From NCBI GenBank assembly GCA_903632075.3, contig CAHIKZ030003474.1:1906001-1970000 (forward strand): a stretch of DNA of 64,000 nt. The letters run 5' to 3'. The notes below the pieces were generated by a model. It made no database searches, was not told where the DNA came from, and worked only from the letters and a program-made list of their open reading frames with translations. The number at the start of each line of letters is the position of its first letter. The stretch's first letter is position 1. This DNA comes from Acanthosepion pharaonis (Eukaryota; Mollusca; Cephalopoda; Sepiida; Sepiidae). The position numbers and the translations under genes were made by a program. Shown here piece after piece: positions 55,501 through 64,000 of this stretch.

Positions 55501-55850
55501 GGGGCAGAAGAGGGGGATTCATACTTTTCCGAAATGGTATTTGCGCGTAAGTGAATATAACGAACCCGGCTGAAATCACTAAGCATATCCAAGCTTACAG
55601 CACCTGGTATTCCAAAGCAGTCACTCATCTAGATACTAACCAGACTTTCAAACTCCAGTTGGATTCATTATATTCAGTTGCTCTTGGGAAAAGTATGAAA
55701 CTAACACTTCTCTCCCCAGATGTGGGTTAATTAGTATGCCATGTAACATTAAATTTCTCAAAAAAATTCTTACAATCTAAAAATATTTTCTGGCTTTAAA
55801 TAACCTGCAAAGGGTTGATAAGCCATAAAAACGAATCAATCGAATTAGCT
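55500..55850. mobile_element. Two SINE-A parts head to head
   Basis: 55505-55655 is minus strand (complement of the 5S-like GGTATTCCAAAGCAGTCACTC and link CGTAAGTGAATATAACG). 55656-55850 is plus strand (CCAGTTGGATTCATTATATTC, TTGGGAAAAGTATGAAAC, tail CTGGCTTTAAATAACCTGC). Confidence 0.7.
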
Positions 55851-55984
55851 ACACAGGCATATCTTTTAGATTTATTTACATTCTCATTCTCTGGAATATA
55901 AATGCATAGAAACTATCGTGACCACAAAGTGAGGGATCAGTTAATATATTTATTATAATATAGAATTGATCCTCCACTTTATAT

Positions 55985-56490
55985 CCACTGTACAATTTCT
56001 TGTCTATCAAATTTTGATTAGGTATGAATCCACCTCTTCTCCACCCATCTATGGGTTTAATTTTAAGACTTCATTATTTTCACAAAAAAAAAATAAAATA
56101 AATTACAATCTGAAGATATTTTCTAGCTTTAAATAACCTGCAAAGGGTTGATAAGTCGTAAAAAACGAATCAATCAATCTGCTGATTAAGCAGAGGAAAT
56201 TAAAAGAAAAACTTAGTAAGACTTGTAAACCATTGTTACCGCCAAAATATATTCTTACAATCCAAAAAATATTTTCTGGCTTTAAATAACCTTCAAAGGG
56301 TTGATAATCCGTAGAAAACGAATCAATCAATCAATCTACTGATTAAGCAGAAGAAATTAAAAGAAGAAATTAGTAAGACTTGTAAACCATTATTATCGCC
56401 AAAATATATTCTTACAATCTAAAAAATATTTTCTGGCTTTAAATAACCTGCAAAGGGTTGATAAGCCGTAAAAGACAAATCAATCAATTA
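55985..56490 (+). repeat. SINE-A 3' end with tail tandemly repeated three times
   Basis: A SINE-A body (56018-56060, GTATGAATCCACCTCTTCTC) leads into three tail units at 56104, 56257 and 56414, about 155 bases apart. Each has ATTTTCTGGCTTTAAATAACC, CAAAGGGTTGATAA and AATCAATCAATC, with a link CTGATTAAGCAGA-GAAATTAAAAG between. Confidence 0.8.
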
Positions 56491-56689
56491 ATCATAGGCT
56501 CATTTAGTTGGAGCAATCATGTTAGGTCGTCAAACTGAAACTAAATATATTGGTTATGCAGTCGGCTTACTTCCTTTTAGGGATAAATTGCTCCAGATGA
56601 ATGACTCTATGTAACAGGTCACATTTAAAGAAATACCCTACAAATATATCAACATTTCTTGAATTTTCTTATTTCATGACTACGAGCAC

Positions 56690-56960
56690 CATTAGAGTTC
56701 TAGGAGCACAACATGCACTACAGCCGCAGAAGTGTTTCCCGGCTAAGATGGCCTGTCGGAGCCCAACCCTTTCCAGGTTGGTTTGAATTTAGAGATTTCC
56801 TTTTCCTAGACTGGTTGTCAATGGCACATCGAGGTTCAGTGTGCCGTGAGAAGAGATGCCTTATTTTGTTGTTTAGACGCAGAATTACTTTCGAATCAGT
56901 TTGTCCTGCTATTTACCCCAGGCTGAGGATGAAGAGAGAAGGTTCCCAAACAAGCCTCTC
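56690..56960 (+). repeat. Dispersed repeat L, copy 1
   Basis: CATCGAGGTTCAGTGTGCCG, TGAGAAGAGATGCCTTATTT and GTTTAGACGCAGAATTACTTTC match 58945-59000. The segment 56750-56815 (CCTTTCCAGGTTGGTTTGAAT, AGAGATTTCCTTTTCCTAGAC) is itself repeated at 56960-57000. Confidence 0.55.
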
Positions 56961-57039
56961 CAGGTTTTGAATTCAGAGATGTCTTTCTCCTAGACCGGTT
57001 TCCACCCAAGGCTATAGATCGAAGCCTGTCCTGCTATTT

Positions 57040-57300
57040 AACTCATAGCTGGGGGAGAAGAGATGGATTCATAACTTCAATATTGGCCCGTAAACTAAAT
57101 ATAATGGCGATTTTCTGATCGTAGCTTAAATGTTGCATGAGGCCGAAAGCCTAGGGCACCCGGTGAGGATCGAACACACTACTCAATCATAATTGATCTA
57201 GCGATACAAGCTTGTTAACCATTACACCACGACGAAGTGAAGTGTAATAAACTCGACAGGAATTCGTACTCGGCTCTCCTATTTCGTGCTGCTATCCATT
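57040..57300 (-). mobile_element. SINE-A interrupted by SINE-B
   Basis: SINE-A body complement (57055-57110, GGGGGAGAAGAGATGGATTC) and tRNA-like complement (57245-57300, CTCGACAGGAATTCGTACTC) surround a SINE-B on the minus strand (57111-57237; AGGATCGAACACACT, complement A box CCATTACACCAC). TAAATATAATG before and GTGTAATAA after may be remains of the target duplication. Confidence 0.75.
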
Positions 57301-58128
57301 ATTTCATTCATTCCTTATTTTAGAAATGCAGATTCTGTTTTCTTCAGAGGCACTCCGGACTGGCTACAAGACTCTGTGTCTTCAGCCAACTACATATATT
57401 CATCAGTTTAAAAAGAATGGAATATGTTCTGTTAATTCCACCCAAATTATTAATTCACACCAAATCCTCTCAGAGCGAGTCCCTACCATTGTATTCCGGT
57501 TGAGTTGACCATTGCGATCGCCACAAATGTGGGCGACTCAGGTGTGCTATTTTTAAGTGGTCAACGTTCGCGCTCATCCCGATAAACACCTCAAAACATT
57601 TTTTTTTACTTTTTAAATTGTAAAAGAATTCCTAGTAAGTGCCTCGAATATCATTCGCACTTACGAAATGTTAACAACTCTTTGATTCTTGGTAAATTTT
57701 CATTCCGAGGGATGAAGTTGTTGCGAGGCAAACTAAACAAATTTTGATTTAAAATTTATAATTTCTTGGGGCGAATTAATATTTGTGATAAATAATTATT
57801 TGTGATACATTATTTACATTATTTGGGGTGAATTAACAGAAAAAGATTAAAAAAAACAACAAAAAAAAACGTTATCGGCAAAAGCTTTGGCAGTCAAGCC
57901 AAATACTGCTACAAATAGAAACTTATTATTGGTCTTAAAAGGTCTTCCTTCTTAGTGTCACATAATAATGAAGAGCAAAGAATTGTAGAAACATTTGTTA
58001 TTTTTCGCTTTAAATATGGCTGCGATGACATTTCTAAATAGTGAGAAGCCATAAAACAAAGCTGTTTTTTCACTGTAGGTACGACCAGGAGTTTATCGCA
58101 AACAACAGGGATCCATAAATAGTTCCTC
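57301..58128. other. No gene recognised
   Basis: 57326-57508 is a 60-codon frame without family match. CACTTACG-type short repeats near 57637 and 57658. Minus frame 58184-57909 follows directly from the ORF below but shows no known domain. Confidence 0.35.
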
Positions 58129-58362
58129 TTAACTAAGACAGGAGTAAAATATTTCATTAATGACGATGATAATGAAAACAACAAGACCGATAAATGAGAT
58201 TATATAAAAAGCGGCTGTTCCCACCGTGTCAATACTAATATTACTAATAATGGTAATGGATGTTTGAGAATTGATCATCTGTGATTTGTTCAGCGCCCCG
58301 GGGGCTGTGTCCGCTGAGAGGCAGTCTGGCATGAAGCTGGTGTATGAATTAGGGGCCATCAT
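58129..58362 (-). CDS. Hypothetical small membrane protein or first exon
   Basis: A 77-codon ORF starts with ATG ATG at 58362 and ends at a stop by 58129. Residues 1-50 are polar with Cys at 14 and possible N-glycosylation sites (NKS, NIS); residues 50-72 form a hydrophobic segment (FYIISFIGLVVFIIIVI), so an outside-N, single-pass or first-helix topology is possible. The first half has GC-richer codons than its surroundings and no simple repeat. Near its end TCCTGTCTTAG on the minus strand could be a splice acceptor. I do not recognise the family; chance ORF is a real alternative. It is the only frame in the window that looks like host coding sequence. Confidence 0.25.
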   Translation of the reverse strand: MMAPNSYTSFMPDCLSADTAPGALNKSQMINSQTSITIISNISIDTVGTAAFYIISFIGLVVFIIIVINEIFYSCLS

Positions 58363-58489
58363 GCGATAAATTTCCTCAAACGCTCAACGTCATATCGTTG
58401 CGAGAATTGACTTGGTTAAAGAGCGGCGAAAAAATCCATAATTGTGTAAGTGTATGAAATGAAGAGAAATAGCACTTATCTCTCCGAAC

Positions 58490-58740
58490 CACCACCACCA
58501 CCACCACAACACCACCACCATCACCCCCACCCGCCGCTATTTCATATTAGTTAACAGAACGGCGAACAGCTATCCGGTATTGAGGCAGGTACTTCCCCCT
58601 CTCCCCTCTTCATTCTCCTCCTCCTCCACCTCTTTCTTATTCCTCTTCTTCCTCTTTCTCCACCTCTTTCTCCTCCTCCCCCACTACCAACGCCACCACC
58701 GCGACCAACACCTCCTCCTCCTTCCTATTATTATTATTAT
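58490..58740. repeat. (ACC)n and CCT-rich low complexity
   Basis: CCACCACCA run at 58491-58530; polypyrimidine CCT/TTC tract 58600-58730; (TAT)n at 58728-58741. The frames 58580-58804 and 58903-58637 derive from it. Confidence 0.9.
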
Positions 58741-58819
58741 TGTGTCGGTGGTTTGCGTTAAGTGGAGTGAAGAATCTCTGAGTGCAAGTGTAAAAGACGG
58801 GTGAGAGGGGGGATATCAG

Positions 58820-59015
58820 CAATGGATGTTTGCGAATATTTTCTGTAGGTGCCAGGGTCACGTGGCGTGACACATGGCTGACAGATGGGCGAGGCTGCTT
58901 CACCTTTCAATGGAGGAAGGAGATACAAGAATGGCAAATCGGGGTTCAGTGTGCCGTGAGAAGAGACGTCCTCATTTGCTGTTTAGACGCAGAGTTGCTC
59001 CCGAAATGCGGCCCA
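58820..59015 (+). repeat. Dispersed repeat L, copy 2
   Basis: GGCAAATCGGGGTTCAGTGTG, GAGAAGAGACGTCCTCATTTG, GTTTAGACGCAGAGTTGCTCC. The 62-codon frame over it is probably repeat-derived, since the other copy cannot encode the same peptide in frame. Confidence 0.55.
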
Positions 59016-59229
59016 TAAATGCGAATATCGATAATTAAAATAACAGAGTTAGGTGATAATCAGAATAGCAGGTAAAATAATTCGAAAAATCTTGAGCCGA
59101 AGCCAGAAAGTGGATGAGATGACTCTATTATAAGTCCAATGACAAATCACTTTACGATCTGTTACAATACGAATTGAAAAAAATCGGGAGGAAAATGTTT
59201 TGGAAATAATGAAAAGCAAAACTATCATG

Positions 59230-59800
59230 TATTAAATATTTATAATCCTGGGTATGACGATAAACTACATCCGGCAGCAAGGCTGCGGATCAAGAAATTG
59301 GAGATATTGAGAAGTGTGGAAATACCTCCTAATTGCTGTTGTTCCCAGATCCATCCTGACCCGAGGTGGTAGCACCTGTTAGGGACCAAACTATGGGCAA
59401 ATAGTGAATGCCCAAACAAAATCAAAACACTATAAAAATACATCTTTATAATAAAAATACCAGTAATACATTTTTATATAAAAAATTCCCATCAATACAT
59501 ATTTATAGTAAAATTACCAACAATACATCAATCAATAATTTTCATGACATTTATCCATATCCTACAATTTCTTAAATCAAACTGTATTCCAAAATATAAC
59601 TTCAAAGTCAACATAAAACACACACATCACTGCTTCTAGTAATTATATCCACACAAAGATGCATAAAAGCTGAGTCTCATCTACCATGTATTCAACTGTG
59701 AAAGCAGAATAACATATTTTTCTTCCTCCAAATCTCTCAAGGAATTTCGGCATTAATTGACCCATAAGGAGTTGATATGCCGCTAAACAAACAAATTCAA
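59230..59800 (-). repeat. Dispersed repeat J, long copy (inverted)
   Basis: Complement of 17990-18560: CTTTATAATAAAA, GTAGCACCTGTTAGGGACC, CCTACAATTTCTTAAATCAA, CTGCTTCTAGTAATTATATCC, CTCATCTACCATGTATTC. A tail TGATATGCCGCTAAACAAAC follows at 59772. The two copies agree over about 500 bases. Confidence 0.7.
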
Positions 59801-60004
59801 TCCATATTAAATGTTTAATTGCATTGCATGTAATTAAAAGCTACTAGCTTAATACGTAGAATGTTCCGGGTTCGAATCTGACCATCGTCGATTAGACAAG
59901 GAATTGGTTCTTTGATAATATCGTCCTATAAATAAATAATTTAAATATGAAAGAAGTACTTAAATCACGTAACTTGCGCAATCTTTTGCGGGGAGAAAAT
60001 AAAC

Positions 60005-60560
60005 AAGTTGAATTGGATGCGTAGCCGAATGATTAGAATGTTAGTGTTCTAATCATGAGATCCAGTTTTGGAATCTCACCAAAATCAGACGATCACAGCC
60101 TGCAGTAGGGTCTGGAAGTACCTGAAAACCACCCCACGTGTTGACTCAAGCCCTGCGAGGGAAATTGAGTAGATGAAATTGTGTGGAAACCGTCAGTAGC
60201 TTGTGTTAATGGGTAGATAGTAGCTCTTTAGCCTTGACTAGCAACCAGTCTAAAAGAAGGACAACTCTGAATTCAAAACCGGTTAGTGTGCTCAAGAGTA
60301 GCTAAGAGCTATTTATTCGTGGTTGGCAACCAGTCTAGGGAAGGGTAAATTTTAATTTAAAACCGGTTTTTGTGCTAATGGGCATATACAAGCTCTTTAG
60401 CCTTGGTTGGCAGCCAGTCTCTATGAAAGACAACTCTGAAATCAAAACCGGTCGGTGTACTAATGGGCAGAAAGAAACTGTTTAGCCTTGGTTGGTAACC
60501 AGTCTAGAAGAAGACCAAATCTGAATTGAAAACCGGTTGGTGGACAGATAGTAGTTCTGG
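60005..60560 (+). mobile_element. SINE-C with tRNA-like head and 85-bp repeats, second copy
   Basis: Head 60018-60085: A box GGATGCGTAGCCGAATGATTAG, B box-like GTTTTGGAATCTCACC. Body GGAAGTACCTGAAAACCACC, CACGTGTTGACTCAAGCCC. Then four units about 83-85 bases apart starting CAGTCTA at 60248, 60333, 60416 and 60500. Confidence 0.75.
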
Positions 60561-60769
60561 TAATCTTCGATAAAAACAGCATCTCGAAGCAGTCTGGCCA
60601 TTCGTGGGGATGTAATTGGCCTGGAAAAGAAATAAAAAAGAAATGTCAAGCGTTATGTCGTAGGGTGCATGATAGCAACATAACATATTCTAAATAAATT
60701 ACACATACACATATATGATTACATAGTTTAAAATTTACTATATTTATGGAGGAAGTGCGATTAATATCG

Positions 60770-61408
60770 GAAACTAGCAGTAGAGCTCGGCGTTGCCCGG
60801 GGATGTAACAGTAAGAGATAGATCAAGTATTGGCCATCATAAAGACTGAAAAATAAAATTGACAAAGATTATTGTTTAAGGTTGACGGACACGCATGTCT
60901 TAATTAGTTTTTTTTTTTTTTTTTTTTTTTTACGAATTGGTCAAACCCAAACTCAAACGAAAACATTGTTTTCAATCGTTATGAGTCTACCGATTGAATA
61001 TAATTTTTCAATTTTATCATAAACAATTGTCTTGTAAATAGAATTTTTAAAGCATTCTGAATGTAAAAATAAAGAAAAAAGTGTGCAAGACACTACCTGC
61101 CAAAAAAAGTGAAGTTTTGTTGAAATCGGTTGAAAAATGTAGGAAATCCGATCCCATATATAAACGAACACACACACAAACAAACAACGTGGGTTTTATA
61201 ATAAGTATAACTCGATATGAATTGTCCCCCTTTCATTCTCGAAACAGCGATGCCTTTTAATCGTGTTTTCAAATTGATTTCGTGCAAAAACAATTGTGTT
61301 TTTCAATTTTTGGCACTGTCAGAACCACCGCAAGGTAATTTTACGTAGTCCTGTGAAGTTTTGTTGAAATCGGTTGAAAAATGTAGGAAATCTGATGCAA
61401 TATATAAA

Positions 61409-61461
<53 letters not shown>

Positions 61462-61490
61462 CCTGGGTTTTATAATAAGTATGATTATAA
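60770..61490 (+). mobile_element. LINE-type 3' tail, duplicated
   Basis: Starts ACTAGCAGTAGAGCTCGGCG then TTGCCCGGGG. Two copies of an end with GAAGTTTTGTTGAAATCGGTT, AAAAATGTAGGAAATC, AACG-ACACACACA and GGGTTTTATAATAAGTAT lie at 61108-61208 and 61357-61484. The ACTAG start, ATCGGTTGAAAA and TTATAATAAGTAT end are like RTE-type elements widespread in invertebrates. An (AC)n tract (61413-61460) expands one copy. No coding part. Confidence 0.55.
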
Positions 61491-61640
61491 TTATTTTTTA
61501 AAAATATGATTCCATCGCGACACAGAAATTACCATGTTTCGAAACTGGTCATCCATATTCAAGTTTAATTTCAATATTAAAGCTTAACTGTTGGATGACT
61601 GTTTCATCTTAACATCGTTTGAAAAAAATATATTACCAGC
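61490..61640 (+). repeat. Dispersed repeat H, diverged
   Basis: AAATATGATTCCATCGCGAC, CCATGTTTCGAAACTGG, TCAAGTTTAATTT; weaker match to 34060-34160. Confidence 0.45.
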
Positions 61641-63290
61641 AATAAAAATCTTGTCAGAACCTTAAAAACTTTTGTTAATTTTTTTCTCTTTCTGACCATA
61701 AATTATGATGGAAGAATTTTAGCGTCTCTTTTTGCGGTGAAAACGCATTTATTTGGAAATTCTTGCAAAAATCATATAATTGTCAAATTTTAATGAAAAT
61801 TTTCAGAAATTATTCACAAATGAATGAAATCTAAAAAAATGTTTCACCTTTACAAGTATTTGTTTTTACATATGCTACCCAGCACTTCTTTAATTTTTTG
61901 ACATTTTGAGACATTAATTTCCGTAGAGCTTAAGGTTTGTATTAGCGATAAGGACAAGTCTCTCGAGAAGTTAAATCAGCAATTTGTAGCCCCAGATACA
62001 GAAAATCCGCTCTGAATCGTAAAATAAAAAATGCAATAAAAATAAGAAATTTTTTAATCAACAAATCTTTTAATTGCTTTTATGAATAAGTTGTTTTTTT
62101 AGATGAATAATGAAATTTAATAAAATTGTTTTCATTTTTAAAAAAAATTAATTACAATAATTTATAAAGATTTACATCTTTTGAACTCCTATATTAATTT
62201 GTCGCGGTTAGGTTATATTGTTATTGTGTAAAAACTGTATTTACAAATTATAAATAGAAAAGATTACTACAGTTCAGCGACCGCAAGTATTTTTAAAAGA
62301 ATTTGAATTTTTTGTGTGCCAATTTTTGTAAATACCGACGTCCATACACCACATTTTGAGAAAATAAGAGCGGTAATTATAGTAAATTTCAATTTTATTG
62401 GTAACTTATTTTATGTCTATAAACGTGTCGATTTTTTGTAAATATGGATGACCAAACGAAACATTATAAGAAAATATGAGCGGTAACTAAAGCAAAGTTA
62501 AAATTTATTGGTAATTTTCTAAAATCTCAACAAGTGTATTCGTAAGTAAGATTATACAGCCAAAGTACCTAACAGTCAATAAAATAATAAATTCCTTAGA
62601 AAACTTCCTAAATTTTTAAAAGTAATTTAATTTATACAGTTATGGGCCCTATACTTAAAAATATCAAATATTAAGTTATCAATAAATCACTTAAAACAAC
62701 CACCTCCGTGTTAAAATGATGCTTTTCTGTGATATTTGTTTAAATTCAAATTACTTAAACTTTAGGTCAGTTAATCTTTCTCAAATAAAGTTTCAGAAAA
62801 ATATATTTTATTTTTGAAAGATTATTAATAAAGAGAATGATGTTATGTTGACAAATTTGTTTATAGGGTTGATTTTAGCGATGAAAAAAATCCAATCAAT
62901 TTAAACTCGGTTTGGAATACAGCCAAGCATTTTGCTTATTGGAAATATTAATTTTAATCTATTAGCTTGGAATTGAAACTAAAATAAAAGAGTCAAGAAA
63001 GATTTTTCATTTTTTAAAATGCACTTTAAACCATAGGTTTAGATTTTTGGAGGGGTTGCAAGGAATGGCTTGTTAATTTTAACGTCGCCAAAACAAAACG
63101 GCTCTCTTTTAATCGTCTGAGAACAATGTTGTCTATTCAAATATTTATTACATTTTTACAGTACGCCCAGATCAAATTTGTAAATTACCCAGAGTTAAAA
63201 GCGTTTTCTTGTTCGAGTAATGTCAACCAACACTCATCATTATCAAATTCTTTAATATTATCAGTTATATTCTTTTATTGTTTCGAATTA
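61641..63290. other. AT-rich, one 110-bp duplication, no gene
   Basis: 62300-62410 and 62420-62520 are diverged tandem copies, 110 bases apart (AAAATAAGAGCGGTAATTAT at 62361; AAAATATGAGCGGTAACTAA at 62471). 63105-63123 (CTCTCTTTTAATCGTCTGAG) is identical to 35521-35540. The rest is unassigned. Confidence 0.5.
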
Positions 63291-64000
63291 TTGTTCTCAT
63301 CGGTTCCCGTTCGACCACCGAAGTTAAACAACGTCAAGCCTGATCAGTACCTAGGTGGGTAACCGCTTGGGAATATGATGTGTTGCAAGCTTGGATGTGC
63401 AGATGGCGTAATGGGTTCACGGTCACATCACATTGAAATATCGTTTCCCGTACAATATGCGATGTTAAGCAACCTCGATCTTGGTCAGTACCTAGATGCG
63501 CGACCGCTTGTGAATACAAGGTGCTGTTAGCTTGGATGTGCAGATAATGGGTTTACGGTCACATCACGTTGAAACACCGATTCTCGTACAATCACCGAAG
63601 TTAAGAAACGTCGAGTCCGGTCAGTATCTAGATGAGTGACCGCTTGGGAATACTAGGTGTTGTAAGGTTGAGCGCGCGTGCGGGTGGGTGTGGCTTACTT
63701 CCATATCACGTTGTAAGACTAGTTCCAGTGCGATCACCGATGTTAAGCACTATCGACCGCTTGTGATTTCAAGGTGCTGTTAGCTTGGATGTGCAGATGG
63801 CATAATGGGTTTACGGTCGTATCACGTTGAAACACCGGTTCTCGTACAATCACCGAAGTTAAGCAACGTCGAGCCCGGTCAGTATCTAGATGAGTGACCG
63901 CTTGGGAATGCTAGGTGTTCTAAGGTTGGGTGTGCGGGTGGTGTGGCTTACTCCCATATCACGTTGTAACACTAGTTCTAGTGCGATCACTGAAGTTAAG
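63290..64000 (+). repeat. Tandem array of 5S rRNA-like monomers (higher-order repeat)
   Basis: Six 5S-like monomers, about 137-142 bases apart: near 63290-63395 (partial), 63419, 63554, 63698, 63812 and 63950 (cut by the window edge). Each has AAGTTAAGCAACGTCGAGC-type A box and GATGAGTGACCGCTTGGGAA-type C box, with internal changes. Between monomers is the first 20 or so bases of the SINE-A tRNA-like part (GGATGTGCAGATGG). The monomers alternate between two types. No T-run terminator follows any of them, so they are not standard 5S genes. Confidence 0.8.

Noticed and set aside
63290..64000. Functional 5S rRNA genes
   Set aside because: All monomers carry substitutions or deletions in the conserved core, lack T-run terminators and include SINE link sequence.

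Overview
This window is non-coding, repeat-dominated eukaryotic DNA with no convincing host gene. It is AT-rich, full of long (TA)n, (TG)n, (AC)n, (GA)n and AAT-type microsatellites, and packed with decayed transposons and SINEs. The mixture (5S rRNA/tRNA composite SINEs, several tRNA-derived SINE families, Penelope-like elements, Tc1/mariner elements, non-LTR reverse transcriptase fragments and one LTR retrotransposon pol) suggests a large invertebrate genome, most likely a cephalopod mollusc such as Octopus. That assignment is inference from family resemblance; no host marker gene is present to prove it.

Layout. 0-4 kb: four hairpin-like foldback elements, each bordered by (TA)n tracts, then a Penelope-like fragment. 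4.9-5.6 kb: TTATAATTATC minisatellite. 5.6-7.4 kb: a cluster of tRNA-derived SINEs and a 0.65-kb inverted-repeat element. 8.9-13.2 kb: microsatellites, LINE C-terminal fragments and an internally deleted Tc1/mariner element with both terminal repeats. 13.2-15.5 kb: Penelope-like reverse transcriptase in two opposed pieces, with a hammerhead-ribozyme-like motif downstream of one. 16-18.6 kb: second mariner and SINE copies. 18.6-22 kb: low complexity. 22-28 kb: LINE RT fragments, an 85-bp internal repeat SINE, a mariner MITE and a 313-bp tandem unit. 28-34 kb: 5S-headed SINEs, a pogo-like MITE, a zinc-finger-bearing LINE tail, a third mariner. 35-39 kb: microsatellite and purine-rich tracts. 40-47.7 kb: mariner, LINE RT and LTR pol (RT, RNase H, integrase) fragments, a 282-bp duplication and a 67-bp tandem array. 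48.8-57.3 kb: two MITEs, GC-rich duplicated units, an element with 58-bp inverted ends, a LINE RT, and nested SINEs. 58.1-58.4 kb: one short ORF with a predicted membrane segment, the only weak host-gene candidate. 60-61.5 kb: a second 85-bp repeat SINE and duplicated LINE-type tails. 63.3-64 kb: a tandem array of 5S-rRNA-like monomers arranged as a two-monomer higher-order repeat, running off the window edge.

Working labels used below, for families defined only within this window: SINE-A (5S-like head + tRNA-like part + body ending in a GGCTTATCAACCCTTTGCAG-type tail, read here in reverse), SINE-B (tRNA-like, GACGTGGTGTAATGG start), SINE-C (tRNA-like head, body, 85-bp repeats), SINE-D (tRNA-like, with inverted-repeat flanks), repeat E (A-rich tail after an AAGGCG motif), and dispersed repeats G, H, J, K and L.
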